A stretch of DNA of 64,000 bases from Arthrobacter cupressi (GTDB lineage: Bacteria > Actinomycetota > Actinomycetes > Actinomycetales > Micrococcaceae): NCBI RefSeq assembly GCF_900099975.1, contig NZ_FNEI01000003.1:92088-156087 (forward strand). The letters are read 5' to 3'. The notes below the pieces were generated by a model. It did not search any database. It saw nothing but the letters and a program-made list of their open reading frames with translations, and was not told where the DNA came from. Numbering within the stretch: the stretch's first letter is position 1; each line of letters opens with the position of its first letter. Shown here in pieces: positions 18,700 to 27,437 of the stretch. A program made the position numbers and the translations under genes.

Positions 18700-19152
18700 T
18701 CAGGGAGTCCCTGTCGGGCGGCGCAGAGCGAAGAGCTTCTGCTCCAGTTCGCGCAGCGGAGCGCTGAGCGCCAGTAGTGTCGAGGTGTCGGTTCCCTCCA
18801 TTGCCTCTTCCATCACCTTGCGCAGTGCTGTCCGAAGCCGCTCGAGCGAGCTCGCCGCAGCCTCTGTGGGCCGGACGACGACGTTCCGTCCGACCCGTTC
18901 GGTGCGGTCGACGAGTCCCTTCGCCTCAAGGCTGCGGAGCGCCACGCTGACATTCGGCCGTTGCAGGACGGACCGGTCGGCGATTTCGCTCGGCGTCAAC
19001 CCTGGCGCGAGGTCGACAATGCGCATGACCATCCGCTCGGTTTCGGTCAGCGCCGGCATGTCACCGTGTGGCTCGGCCATCCGGATGAGCCGCGCGACGT
19101 CGAGCAGCAAGTCAGCCAGCATGCCGAGATCGTCCACCGCTTCTGTCTTCAT
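18700..19152 (-). CDS. MarR-family transcriptional regulator
   Basis: A 150-residue winged-helix regulator. The DNA-binding part reads LTPSEIADRSVLQRPNVSVALRSLEAKGLVDRTE, then the wing GRNVVVRPTEA. The helical N- and C-termini are the usual dimer arms. It is divergent from the LysE-type exporter with an AT-rich palindrome between them, so it probably represses both. It overlaps nothing and ends 83 bases from the convergent MFS gene. Confidence 0.85.
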   Translation of the reverse strand: MKTEAVDDLGMLADLLLDVARLIRMAEPHGDMPALTETERMVMRIVDLAPGLTPSEIADRSVLQRPNVSVALRSLEAKGLVDRTERVGRNVVVRPTEAAASSLERLRTALRKVMEEAMEGTDTSTLLALSAPLRELEQKLFALRRPTGTP

Positions 19153-19170
19153 CGTTTACCCTTAGTTGTG

Positions 19171-19188
19171 CGTACATAATTATGCTGC
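19171..19188. promoter_or_regulatory. Candidate MarR operator
   Basis: The AT-rich palindrome CATAATTATG (19175-19184) lies in the 78-base gap between the divergent MarR and LysE genes. Its position and symmetry fit a MarR site overlapping both promoters. Confidence 0.45.
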
Positions 19189-19230
19189 CATCATAGTCGC
19201 GGTATGTGGCTCTGGTCCAAGGGAGGAACG

Positions 19231-19869
19231 ATGGATGCTGTGCTGATCGGTTTATCGCTTGGCGCCACCGCGGGTGTCAGTCCGGGGCCGCTGCTCGTGC
19301 TCGTCGTGATGCAGACGCTGCGCCACGGCTGGCGTGGCGGAACCGCGACGGCCGTGGCGCCGATGCTTTCGGACGCGCTGGTCATCGTGTTGGTAGTCCT
19401 CGCCCTCGACCGGCTGCCGCATTGGACGCTCTCGGCGATCGGGTTGCTCGGAGGTGTGTACCTGGCCGTCTCCGCCGGCCTGCAGTGGCGCAAAGGGGCG
19501 GCGGTCGACCACGTCGTGTCCGATGCCGCTTCGGCGCGGACGGAAGGGTGGCGTGCGCTCCTGCAGGGAGCCCTGGTGAACTTGCTCAGCCCCCACCCCT
19601 GGATCACCTGGGCGGCCGTGCTTGGACCGCTGTTCGTGCGTGAGTGGCATTCGGGTCCGGCTGGCGCGTATTCCCTGGTTGCCGCGTTTTACCTGGCCTT
19701 GATCGGGGCGAAGGTGGTCGTTGCGCTTCTGCTCGCGCGCTTCCGCCACCGTTTCACTCCGCGGGCGTACTCGGCGACGATGCGCTCGGCGACGCTCGTG
19801 CTCGGCATCCTCGGGCTCGTCCTGACCGGGATATATGCGGCCGAACTCGTCGGGACCGCGACCACGTAA
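19231..19869 (+). CDS. LysE-family translocator
   Basis: A 212-residue membrane protein with about six hydrophobic segments. The N-terminal IGLSLGATAGVSPGPLLVLVV contains the conserved G-xx-PGP motif of LysE/RhtB exporters. The ATG at 19231 follows GGGAGGA with three bases between; the upstream in-frame ATG at 19204 has no ribosome binding site. The family exports amino acids or small metabolites. Regulation by the divergent MarR protein is likely. Confidence 0.85.
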   Translation: MDAVLIGLSLGATAGVSPGPLLVLVVMQTLRHGWRGGTATAVAPMLSDALVIVLVVLALDRLPHWTLSAIGLLGGVYLAVSAGLQWRKGAAVDHVVSDAASARTEGWRALLQGALVNLLSPHPWITWAAVLGPLFVREWHSGPAGAYSLVAAFYLALIGAKVVVALLLARFRHRFTPRAYSATMRSATLVLGILGLVLTGIYAAELVGTATT

Positions 19870-19929
19870 ATCAGACCGATCCCGGGTAGCCCCTGGCGCC
19901 GGTTCGACTGCATGCAGCTCCGGATGCAG

Positions 19930-19958
19930 AAAACACCCCGGTCCGAAGACCGGGGTGT
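19930..19958 (-). terminator. Rho-independent terminator of tRNA-Gly
   Basis: ACACCCCGGTC and GACCGGGGTGT form a perfect 11-bp stem with a four-base loop. Read leftward it is followed by TTTT, and it starts ten bases beyond the 3' end of the tRNA. It may also stop the rightward LysE transcript. Confidence 0.85.
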
Positions 19959-19967
19959 CCTGTGCGG

Positions 19968-20038
19968 AGCGGGCGACGGGAATCGAACCCGCGTATCGAG
20001 CTTGGGAAGCTAGCGCTCTACCATTGAGCTACGCCCGC
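19968..20038 (-). tRNA. tRNA-Gly (CCC)
   Basis: Read on the minus strand the gene starts GCGGGCGTAGCTCAATGGTA, has the anticodon loop TTCCCAA (anticodon CCC), the T-loop segment GGTTCGATTCC, and closes with CGCCCGC pairing with the 5' GCGGGCG. U is the discriminator; CCA is not fully encoded. The anticodon stem CTAGC/GCTCG contains one T-C mismatch. A terminator lies immediately downstream. Confidence 0.93.
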
Positions 20039-20131
20039 ATTGCCCGGCCTGTGTTCTCGAAAACTCAGCCGGAGCAGGTCCCAGCTTAGCGCAGATCACA
20101 GGCGTTCCCGGACAGACCCGCCGCAGGCTGC

Positions 20132-21628
20132 CTACTTGAAGACCTGCATCGGGCCCCAGCCGTTGCCGACAACCCGGGCAGGAGCCCAACTGCCGTTGCC
20201 GAAGCCGTAGTAATACAGCGTCCCGTCGTTCTTCCGCGCCGTCAGGCCACGTGTTCCGATGCCGGAAAATCCGAAGCTGGGTGCCAGCACGTTCATGGTG
20301 TGCCAGCCCCAGCCGATCGCCGTGGATGCTGCCACTCCTCCGGTCCCGTTGCCCCGGTAGTACAGGAGCGCACCACCCGGCGCCTGGGAGAGGATGTCGT
20401 TGTTGCCGTCATTGTTCCAGTCGGCCAGCGTGATGGTCCGGCCGCCCCAGCCCCAGCCGACAATGGCGAAGGTGCTCAATGCTCCGCCGCTGGTGTTCGG
20501 GTAGTACCGCAGCGCGCCGTCGGGCTTAAACCCGAGCACTCCGGGATATTTGTGGCTGCGGTTCATCTTTCCCACGGTGATGGTCATGTCACCCCATCCC
20601 CAGCCCACTGCCCGTTGCGCCTCAAATCCGCCGGCGGCCCGGCCGCGGTAGTAGCCGAGCTTCCCGTCCTTCCATTGGGCGAGGAGGTCGTACACGCCGT
20701 CCGCGTTCCAATCCACCACGAAGCCCTGCTTGAGGTTCGACCAGCCGCCGCCGATCACAGTCGGCGGCAGGTATTTTCCGGATCCTGCCGCATAGCGCAG
20801 CAACTGCCCGGCCGAGTTCACGGCAACCAGGTCCGAACCGCTCTTGATGGTGGCTCCGGCCGCCGGGTTGCCCGCGAAATAGTGCTCGAGCGTGGGGTAG
20901 CTGCGGGCGCGCATGTCCGCGGCGATGGTCGGGCCGATGTAGCGCAGGTGCCACGGCTCGTAGCTGTAGCCCGTGGTGCCCGAATACCCGTTGGGGTAGC
21001 GGACGATGAAGCCGTAGCGGTACGCGTTCGCCGCCACCCAGCGGCCGGCCGGGGTCTCGCCGAAGCAGGTGGACAGGCCGCAGGAGCCGCCCGCGTTGCC
21101 GATGTCCACCGCCAGGCCGGTCTGGTGTTCGCTGTACCCGGGCTTGGCTGAGATGGTGTCCGCGTAGGCCTGCCCGTAGGTGCGCACGTAGTAGTCGTAC
21201 AGGGCCGCCTGGGTGTCGTAGGAGCGGTAGCCGCTCACCACTGCCAGTCCGTGCCCGGCATTCGCCGCCGCATTGAAGAGCGAATTCAGGGCGCCCGCCG
21301 CTTCGGAGCGCAGGTAGGAGCCGCTGCTGCGGGCGTTGACGAGGTCGGCGGGGGCGTAGCGCAGCGGATTGAGGGGATGGGATTTGTTGACCAGCACCGC
21401 GGTGCTGCCGGCGGTGAATACCGGTGGCAGGCTGGGCAGCGGATTGACGGTCGCCGGTGCCGGGCCGGCCGTCCGAGCGGCGTGTGCGACGGCGGTGCCG
21501 CCTGCCGCGGGGGCCGTCACCGGGGTGCCCAGCAGCAAAGCCGCGCACAGCGAAACCGCAAGCGGCACGCGGGCGCCGGCCCGCCGTCGTCGTACGCGAA
21601 ACGGGCTCGTGTGATGGGAGGCAGCCAT
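20132..21628 (-). CDS. Secreted D-Ala-D-Ala carboxypeptidase (M15/VanY) with FG-GAP-like repeats
   Basis: A 498-residue exported peptidoglycan peptidase. The ATG at 21628 follows GAAGGGAC and opens a signal peptide with an RVRRRRAG n-region and the core VPLAVSLCAALLL. The M15 zinc ligands are seen in SEHQTGLAVDIGN (SxHxxGxxxD) and EPWHLRYIG (ExxH), with VSGYRSYDTQAALY before them, at about residues 125-245. From about residue 255 follow four or five FG-GAP/VCBS-like repeats such as DWNADGVYDLLAQW and DWNNDGNNDILSQ, probably a beta-propeller cell-wall-binding part. The CAP protein at 22287 and the protein at 62922 carry similar repeats. Confidence 0.87.
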   Translation of the reverse strand: MAASHHTSPFRVRRRRAGARVPLAVSLCAALLLGTPVTAPAAGGTAVAHAARTAGPAPATVNPLPSLPPVFTAGSTAVLVNKSHPLNPLRYAPADLVNARSSGSYLRSEAAGALNSLFNAAANAGHGLAVVSGYRSYDTQAALYDYYVRTYGQAYADTISAKPGYSEHQTGLAVDIGNAGGSCGLSTCFGETPAGRWVAANAYRYGFIVRYPNGYSGTTGYSYEPWHLRYIGPTIAADMRARSYPTLEHYFAGNPAAGATIKSGSDLVAVNSAGQLLRYAAGSGKYLPPTVIGGGWSNLKQGFVVDWNADGVYDLLAQWKDGKLGYYRGRAAGGFEAQRAVGWGWGDMTITVGKMNRSHKYPGVLGFKPDGALRYYPNTSGGALSTFAIVGWGWGGRTITLADWNNDGNNDILSQAPGGALLYYRGNGTGGVAASTAIGWGWHTMNVLAPSFGFSGIGTRGLTARKNDGTLYYYGFGNGSWAPARVVGNGWGPMQVFK

Positions 21629-21811
21629 GAACAGTCCCTTCGGTTGCGGCCCGGGAACTCTACCGCAACACGGGTTCCGATGTAATAAAGATTCGGTTAA
21701 GGCACGCCCCAACGGTGTCCCGCGCGGCGGCCCCTGCCTATCCTGAAACGGTTAGCTGTGCGTCATGGGGAACCGGGCTACATCGTTTTGTCGCACCTTG
21801 AAGGGGACCCC

Positions 21812-22255
21812 ATGGCATTCGCAGAGCACGAAGTACTGATCGGCCGCGACGCCATGAGTGTGTACCTTTTCCTCGTGGACGGGCTGAACAACCCGTTGTG
21901 GCGCGACGGCATCCGCAGCATTTCCCTCCGTTCCGGCAAGGCCGGCGCGAAGGGCGCCGTGTACCAGCAGACCCTGCTCGGCCCGGGCGGACGGCCCCTC
22001 GCCGCCGACTTCCAGATCACCGAGGCACGGCCCGGCGCCGAGGTGCGTTTCGAGGTTGTCGCCGGCCCGGCCCGGCCCCTGGGCGGCTACTACCTGAGCA
22101 CCGAAGGGCCCAACACCCGGCTGCGCTTCGCGCTCGAATTCCACCCGAAGGGCCTGCAGAAGCTCATGGGCGGGATGATCCAGAAGACCATGGAGGCCGA
22201 GGTGCTCCAACTGGACAAGCTCAAGAGCGTCCTTGAGGAGGAGAACGCGGCGTAG
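21812..22255 (+). CDS. SRPBCC-superfamily protein
   Basis: A 147-residue START/polyketide-cyclase-like small protein. It begins MAFAEHEVLIGRDAMSVYLF, with FLVDGLNNPLWRDGI, the beta-rich middle and a long C-terminal helix (MGGMIQKTMEAEVLQLDKLK) typical of the helix-grip fold. The ATG at 21812 is preceded by GAAGGGG; an upstream ATG at 21758 lacks one. Members bind hydrophobic ligands; none is indicated here. Confidence 0.75.
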   Translation: MAFAEHEVLIGRDAMSVYLFLVDGLNNPLWRDGIRSISLRSGKAGAKGAVYQQTLLGPGGRPLAADFQITEARPGAEVRFEVVAGPARPLGGYYLSTEGPNTRLRFALEFHPKGLQKLMGGMIQKTMEAEVLQLDKLKSVLEEENAA

Positions 22256-22286
22256 TTCGAGACTCCGGCCACTGCGCCGGCTTGAT

Positions 22287-24122
22287 TTACTGCGCCAGCG
22301 TGAAGCCGCCCCAGCCGCTGGCGACCGTGGTGACCCCGGCGAACTTTCCGCTGCTGAGGTCCCAGTATTCGATCGTGCCGTCCGCGGTCAGCCCCGCGAT
22401 GCCCGTGGTGTTCAGGCCGGTGACATTCCGCAGGGAACGCAGCCCGCTGTAGTCGGTCCAGCCGGTGCCGACCACGGGCCGGGTTTCGGTCTTCGGCGCG
22501 GGCATGCCGCTGCCGCGGTAGAGGCGCAGGTTGCCGGTGCTTTCCACCGCGAGCAGATCCTGTAGGCCGTCGGCGTCATAGTCGACCATGGCCAGCCGCT
22601 GTCCCGGAACGGTCACGCCCAGGCTGCTGGCGATGCCCACGGCTGCCAGTCCGCGGTTCGGGTAGAGGTAGAGCTGGCCCTTGGAGTTGGTGGCCAGGAT
22701 TTGCGGCATCCGGTTGTTGCCGCACCAGGTGCCCACCGCCACGGTCATCGTCTGCCAGCCGCTGCCGCCCAGCTGCACCGGGGCCGCGAAGCCACCGGCC
22801 ACCAGGCCCGGGTAGAGCAGGAGCCGGCCGTCAAGCTGCTGGGAGAGCACATCGAACACGCCATCCCGGTCCCAGTCCGTCACGAAGAGTTCCTTGGCGC
22901 CGGTGAAGCCCTTGCCCACGGCGCGCACCGGTCCGAAAGTACCGTTGCCGAGCGCGGGGTAGTCCCGCAGGTTGCCGTAGGGGTCCACCGACACCAGGTC
23001 GCCCGGGCCGCGGATCGCGGCGTTCGTGAGGTCCCAGGTGGGCGGCTGGTGCTTGACCAGCGGCGTGCACACGTCAGTTGCCGGCGGCTGCGGCGGTGTC
23101 ACGGCGCCGCCCGGGCTGTTCACAGTGCCGGCGGGCAGCGTGCTGTAACCGAAGAGGTTTACCACGCCCCACATGGTGTAGCGGTTCGGGGTGGTCTGCC
23201 AGTTCCCGTCCGTGAAGGTGATCCCGACGCCGATCACGTTGAAGCGCGGGTCCCGCAGCATGGCGTCGTGCGCGGGTGAGCTCTTCCACCAGTCGACCAG
23301 TTTCGCGGCGTCGCGGTCCCAGCGTACGGCGATCACCTCGCCCGCGCCGCGGTCCGGATTGAGGGCGCGCGGGTCGGTCCAGAAGTTGGCCCGGTGCTCG
23401 ATCACCTCACGGGTGGCGATGTTGTCCGACCAGTCCTGCGCCAGCGACGCCACCGTGGCGTGGTACTTCACCGGGGCCAGCTTGAGGGATGCCCGGTAGC
23501 TGTTGATCGCATTGAAGACGGCCAGCACCGCGGCGGAGTTGTCGTCCTTCACCAGGGCCTGCGGCGCGAGCTGGGTGACCTCCGCGGCACGAACTGCCGT
23601 GAAGGCTTCCGTCGGTCCCTCGCCGGAGGCTGTCCTTGCGGATGCCGTCCTAGCGGATGCCGTCCTGACGGCGGTGTCCTTGGCGGTGTCCCTGGGGGCG
23701 GCCGCCTTGGGCGCGGTCGTCTTGGCGGCGGGGAGCGGGTCCGGTCCCCAGAGCGGCGGGATGCTCGGGACTTCCGGCGGCACCCCGGCGGGGGTGGTTG
23801 CTGCAGGGGCAGGTCTTTCAGGGGTGGGCGTGGGGGCCTGGGTGGTGGTCGGGCCGGGCGTGGCGGTGGCCGTCGTTGCCGAGGGGGCGGCTGACGCGGA
23901 TGGCGAGGCAGAAGCTGCAGGAGCCACGGCTGAGGCCGAAGGTGAGGGGGAACCCGAAGGCGTTGCGGCGGAGTCCGCCACTTCGGAAGGTTCCGGGGAC
24001 GCGGTCGCGGTGGCCGCCGTCGTCGGGCCCTGCAGGAACCCCGCCGGAGACGAGCCTGCCAGCACGGTGGTGGCGATCAGGCATGCCAGAAGGGCGGCCC
24101 CAGCTGCCGCAGTTCGATTCAC
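22287..24122 (-). CDS. Secreted CAP-domain protein with FG-GAP-like repeats
   Basis: A 611-residue exported protein starting at GTG. A signal peptide ([20 protein letters not shown]) is followed by about 170 residues of Ser/Pro/Thr/Ala-rich linker; near 23638-23667 a 15-base tandem repeat encodes TASAR units. The CAP/SCP domain spans about residues 200-330: [60 protein letters not shown]. The remainder has FG-GAP/VCBS-like repeats ([32 protein letters not shown]). It probably acts at the cell surface or outside the cell; bacterial CAP proteins have no single known activity. It is divergent from dcd. Confidence 0.8.
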   Translation of the reverse strand: MNRTAAAGAALLACLIATTVLAGSSPAGFLQGPTTAATATASPEPSEVADSAATPSGSPSPSASAVAPAASASPSASAAPSATTATATPGPTTTQAPTPTPERPAPAATTPAGVPPEVPSIPPLWGPDPLPAAKTTAPKAAAPRDTAKDTAVRTASARTASARTASGEGPTEAFTAVRAAEVTQLAPQALVKDDNSAAVLAVFNAINSYRASLKLAPVKYHATVASLAQDWSDNIATREVIEHRANFWTDPRALNPDRGAGEVIAVRWDRDAAKLVDWWKSSPAHDAMLRDPRFNVIGVGITFTDGNWQTTPNRYTMWGVVNLFGYSTLPAGTVNSPGGAVTPPQPPATDVCTPLVKHQPPTWDLTNAAIRGPGDLVSVDPYGNLRDYPALGNGTFGPVRAVGKGFTGAKELFVTDWDRDGVFDVLSQQLDGRLLLYPGLVAGGFAAPVQLGGSGWQTMTVAVGTWCGNNRMPQILATNSKGQLYLYPNRGLAAVGIASSLGVTVPGQRLAMVDYDADGLQDLLAVESTGNLRLYRGSGMPAPKTETRPVVGTGWTDYSGLRSLRNVTGLNTTGIAGLTADGTIEYWDLSSGKFAGVTTVASGWGGFTLAQ

Positions 24123-24240
24123 AATTCACCAGCTCGCGTCGTGCCACCCAGCAGGCAGCGGCGGATTATGGTCCTCGGACTATAGTCGCAGACTTCCGCG
24201 GACGCCATGCCTGCCCGGAACCTACTGTATTTTTGATGCT

Positions 24241-24816
24241 GTGCTGATCTCTGACCGTGACATTCGTGCCGAAATCGATTCCCAACGCATCGTCCTGGAA
24301 CCGTACGACCCCGCCATGGTCCAGCCCTCATCCGTGGACGTGCGGATCGACCGTTTCTTCCGGCTGTTCGACAACCACAAGTACGCCCACATCGACCCCG
24401 CCGAGGAGCAGCCCGAACTGACCCGGCTGGTGGAGGTCGACGGCGAGGAACCGTTCATCCTGCACCCGGGCGAATTCGTGCTCGGCTCCACCTTCGAAAC
24501 CGTGAGCCTGCCGGACGACATCGCGGCCCGTCTCGAAGGCAAGTCCTCCCTGGGCCGCCTGGGCCTGCTCACCCACTCCACCGCGGGTTTCATCGACCCG
24601 GGCTTCTCCGGCCACGTGACGCTTGAGCTGTCCAACGTCGCCACCCTGCCCATTAAGCTCTGGCCCGGCATGAAGATCGGCCAGCTGTGCTTCTTCCGCC
24701 TCAGCTCCGCGGCCGAGCACCCCTACGGTTCGGGCGAATATGGCAACCGGTACCAGGGCCAGCGCGGGCCGACTGCCAGCCGCAGCTTCCTGAACTTCCA
24801 CCGGACGGACATCTGA
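24241..24816 (+). CDS. dcd: dCTP deaminase (probably bifunctional with dUTPase)
   Basis: A 191-residue Dcd that converts dCTP to dUTP and, in close actinobacterial relatives such as the M. tuberculosis enzyme, on to dUMP. It starts at GTG with [31 protein letters not shown] and [16 protein letters not shown] are the trimer active-site motifs, and [15 protein letters not shown] closes the protein. No clear ribosome binding site precedes the GTG. TATAGT at 24181 could serve as a -10 box. It is followed two bases later by the homocysteine methyltransferase gene. Confidence 0.95.
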   Translation: MLISDRDIRAEIDSQRIVLEPYDPAMVQPSSVDVRIDRFFRLFDNHKYAHIDPAEEQPELTRLVEVDGEEPFILHPGEFVLGSTFETVSLPDDIAARLEGKSSLGRLGLLTHSTAGFIDPGFSGHVTLELSNVATLPIKLWPGMKIGQLCFFRLSSAAEHPYGSGEYGNRYQGQRGPTASRSFLNFHRTDI

Positions 24817-24818
24817 AC

Positions 24819-25715
24819 TTGTCCGCCATCCCTTTGACCGTGCTCGACGGCGGCATGGGCCGCGAACTCGCACGCCGCGGGGCGCCGTTCCGGCAGCCCG
24901 AATGGTCCGCGCTCGCGCTCATGGAAGCCCCCGAGCAGGTGCAGGCCGTCCATGAGGACTTCATCGCCGGCGGCGCCCGCGTCATCACCAGCAACAGCTA
25001 CGCCCTGGTACCGTTCCACATCGGCGAGGAACGCTTCGCCGCGGACGCCCGCGGCCTGGCTTCCCGGGCCGGCCGCCTGGCCCGTGCCGCGGCCTCTGCT
25101 GCGTCCGGCGTGCGCGTGGCCGGTTCGCTGCCGCCGCTGTTCGGCTCCTACCGCCCGGACCTGTTCGACGCCGGCCGCGCGGCTGAGGTGCTGGCTCCGC
25201 TGGTTTCCGGGCTCGCCCCGCATGTGGATCTGTGGCTGGCCGAGACCCAGAGTTCCATCGCCGAAGCGCGTGCCATCCGCGCCGGCCTGCCCGACGACGG
25301 CAAGCCCTTCTGGCTCTCCCTCACCCTGCGTGACGATTCCGTGGATGGCCCCGCCGTGCTGCGCTCCGGCGAGACGGTGGCGGACGCCGCGGAGGCCGCC
25401 GTCGGGATGGGCGCGGAAGCGCTGCTGTTCAACTGCAGCCGCCCCGAAGTGATGGGTGCCGCGCTTGCAGCAGCCCGTTCGGTTGTTGAAAGGTTGGGCG
25501 CTGCCTTGACGCTGGGGGTCTACGCCAACGCCTTCCCGCCGCAGCCCGAGGATGCCACCGCCAACGACGGCCTGGACGAACTGCGCGAAGACCTGGACCC
25601 CGCCGGTTACCTGCAGTGGGCCGCGGCCTGGCGGGAGCAGGGCGCGGATATCATCGGCGGCTGCTGCGGCATCGGCCCGGAGCACATCGCGGCGCTGAGC
25701 AGGGAACTGGGCTGA
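24819..25715 (+). CDS. mmuM: Homocysteine S-methyltransferase
   Basis: A 298-residue zinc-dependent methyltransferase. It begins AIPLTVLDGGMGRELARRGA, the usual N-terminus, and has the zinc ligands in LLFNCSRPE and in IGGCCGIGPEH near the end. The family transfers a methyl group from S-methylmethionine (or SAM) to homocysteine, giving methionine. The start is a TTG two bases after the dcd stop, which implies translational coupling; an upstream ATG at 24687 lies within dcd. The pairing with dcd is not functionally obvious. Confidence 0.88.
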   Translation: MSAIPLTVLDGGMGRELARRGAPFRQPEWSALALMEAPEQVQAVHEDFIAGGARVITSNSYALVPFHIGEERFAADARGLASRAGRLARAAASAASGVRVAGSLPPLFGSYRPDLFDAGRAAEVLAPLVSGLAPHVDLWLAETQSSIAEARAIRAGLPDDGKPFWLSLTLRDDSVDGPAVLRSGETVADAAEAAVGMGAEALLFNCSRPEVMGAALAAARSVVERLGAALTLGVYANAFPPQPEDATANDGLDELREDLDPAGYLQWAAAWREQGADIIGGCCGIGPEHIAALSRELG

Positions 25716-25805
25716 GCAGGGAGCTCGGCTAATTTCCCTTCCCGGGTTGAGACGAAATGCCGTCCGCGGAACATATACAGGTGTAACCACACAGACGGGG
25801 GCGCC

Positions 25806-26375
25806 ATGGATATCCAGCGGACGGGTCCAGATGCCTCTTTGTCTCTGCGCGGTGTTGTTTCCGATGCAGCATTGCTGGAACGGGTCATCGTCCGGAACCA
25901 AGGGGCGCTTGGCGAAATCTACGACAGGCAAAGCCGGCCCGTAGCCTGGCTGGCCCATTCCCTGGTCCCTGCCCACTTTGTTGACGATGTCCTCCAGGCA
26001 ACGTTCCTCACGCTCTGGGACAAAGCGGATCGCATCGACCTCGGGGATTCGTTGCTGCCTTGGCTCATGGGAACCTGCCGGATGCACTGCAAGGCGGTCC
26101 TGCGAAAAGAGAGCCGGCACCATCATGAGGCGACGGTGCCCGAGCAGGCCGGCGGAAACGTTGAGGACGAGGCCCTGCAGCGCCAACTGCTCGATGCCAT
26201 CGAGAAGCACGTGGCGGGGCTCAGCGAACTGGACCGCCAGATCTACCGGCTGTGCATCCACGAAGACCTCAGCTACAGCGCCGCGGCACAGCAGCTCGGC
26301 ATAACTCCGTCCGCACTCCGCAACCGCCTCTCCAGGCTGCGCGCCGGTATCCGCCGCCTGTTCGGCGGAAATTGA
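25806..26375 (+). CDS. RNA polymerase sigma factor, ECF type
   Basis: A 189-residue group-4 sigma factor. Region 2 covers LGEIYDRQSRPVAWLAHSLV, DDVLQATFLTLWDKADRID and PWLMGTCRMHCKAVLRKE; region 4 reads LSELDRQIYRLCIHEDLSYSAAAQQLGITPSALRNRLSRL. The ATG at 25806 lies behind a GGGGGCGCC stretch. The gene 13 bases downstream encodes a membrane-anchored protein and may be its regulator or main target; that protein lacks the zinc HxxxCxxC motif of common anti-sigma factors. Confidence 0.88.
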   Translation: MDIQRTGPDASLSLRGVVSDAALLERVIVRNQGALGEIYDRQSRPVAWLAHSLVPAHFVDDVLQATFLTLWDKADRIDLGDSLLPWLMGTCRMHCKAVLRKESRHHHEATVPEQAGGNVEDEALQRQLLDAIEKHVAGLSELDRQIYRLCIHEDLSYSAAAQQLGITPSALRNRLSRLRAGIRRLFGGN

Positions 26376-26387
26376 AAGGACAGGGAC

Positions 26388-27248
26388 ATGAACACCCTTC
26401 CGGACCCCGCGGTGCCGACCGCCGCAGACCTTGCCAGGAACAGGTCGCACCTCCTGGGTGTGCTCGGGCACCGTGCCGCAGTCCGGCGTCGGCGTCGGAT
26501 CGCAGCGGGGATCGCTGCCGCAGCCGTGCTTCTCGGCGGCGCGACGGCGGGTGTTCTTGCTTTGGGTGCGCCGCCAGCGGCAGTGCTTCCTGAGCCTGTT
26601 GCCCAGGAGCCGGGCCGGCAGCCCGGATCCCGAGGAACGGCGCCGCTGTACGACGCGTACGCGAGCATCCCGGAACACGACATCGAGCGCCTTCCGGGCG
26701 GGGTGAATGACGACATTCTGTGGGATGCCCGGAACCCGTACTACGGCTACGACAAGCTGCCCGTCGTGGCTCGCGTCCATATCGACTCGATCGACGGCGG
26801 GCGGACTTTCAGCCCGATCTCCGAGCAGTACGTTTTCCCGCAGACGGTGGGGAAGATGACCGTGCTCGAGGTTTATAAGGGCGGCATCACGCCGGGCACT
26901 CAAATCAACTATTCGCGGCTCGGTGGAATCGTGACTTTCGATGACTACTGGAAAAGCTTGAATCAGGCCCAGCGGGATAAAAGGCTCCATCTCAATGGCG
27001 GCAAAATCCCGGCCCACAGCAAGTATGTCCAGGACAAGCTCATGGACGACATCGATATCGAAGCCGGCAAGGAGTACATCGTGCTCCTTCAGCCGCAGTC
27101 TTCCAAGGACGGAAAACACCGCGAGTACCTCATTGATGGGCTTCAGTTCGGGCTCAGGGAAGTCAGGGGGACCGGGGCCGGGACCATGGCCCTGAACAAC
27201 GAAACCAAGAAATGGGAGAACCTCGGCAAGGTTGTCAGGCTGCCTTAG
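26388..27248 (+). CDS. Membrane-anchored protein downstream of ECF sigma factor
   Basis: A 286-residue protein: about 30 cytoplasmic residues, a basic RRRRR stop and one hydrophobic helix (IAAGIAAAAVLLGGATAGVLAL, about residues 38-59), then a large external domain of about 200 residues including VVARVHIDSIDG, KMTVLEVYKGGITPG and AGKEYIVLLQPQ. AAAGGACAGGG precedes the ATG. I know no function for the outer domain. By position it could act as an unconventional anti-sigma factor or be a dedicated product of the sigma factor's regulon. Confidence 0.65.
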   Translation: MNTLPDPAVPTAADLARNRSHLLGVLGHRAAVRRRRRIAAGIAAAAVLLGGATAGVLALGAPPAAVLPEPVAQEPGRQPGSRGTAPLYDAYASIPEHDIERLPGGVNDDILWDARNPYYGYDKLPVVARVHIDSIDGGRTFSPISEQYVFPQTVGKMTVLEVYKGGITPGTQINYSRLGGIVTFDDYWKSLNQAQRDKRLHLNGGKIPAHSKYVQDKLMDDIDIEAGKEYIVLLQPQSSKDGKHREYLIDGLQFGLREVRGTGAGTMALNNETKKWENLGKVVRLP

Positions 27249-27287
27249 CTGCATCCTTCGCTAAGCCCTCGCGACGCCCGGGTCGCG

Positions 27288-27335
27288 GGAATGCTGCGGG
27301 GTCGCTGGAGCGTTCCGGCGACCCCGCAGCATTCC
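27288..27335. terminator. Long perfect hairpin between convergent genes
   Basis: GGAATGCTGCGGGGTCGC pairs perfectly over 18 bp with GCGACCCCGCAGCATTCC around a 12-base loop. It is 39 bases after the rightward gene's stop and ahead of the convergent antiporter's 3' end, so it can act in either direction. A T-run is absent. Confidence 0.7.
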
Positions 27336-27410
27336 GGCGATTTCGGCGTACAGCGGCGATTTCGGCGTGCACGGGCGATTTCGGCGTGCACGGGCGAAAT
27401 CGGCGTGCAC
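27335..27410. repeat. Four tandem 19-bp repeats
   Basis: Four units of 19 bases, consensus SGGCGATTTCGGCGTGCAC, follow one another without gaps; the fourth has GAAAT instead of GATTT and a partial fifth begins at 27411. They begin exactly where the long hairpin ends and are not part of a supported gene. Confidence 0.8.
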
Positions 27411-27437
27411 CGGCGGGCATACGGAGCCTAGCCCGAA

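Noticed and set aside
24723..27254. 843-residue minus-strand frame
   Set aside because: It lies opposite the methyltransferase, sigma factor and membrane protein genes, all of which have recognisable motifs or good starts.
27335..27410. Possible CRISPR array
   Set aside because: The 19-bp units are contiguous with no spacers, and no cas gene is present.
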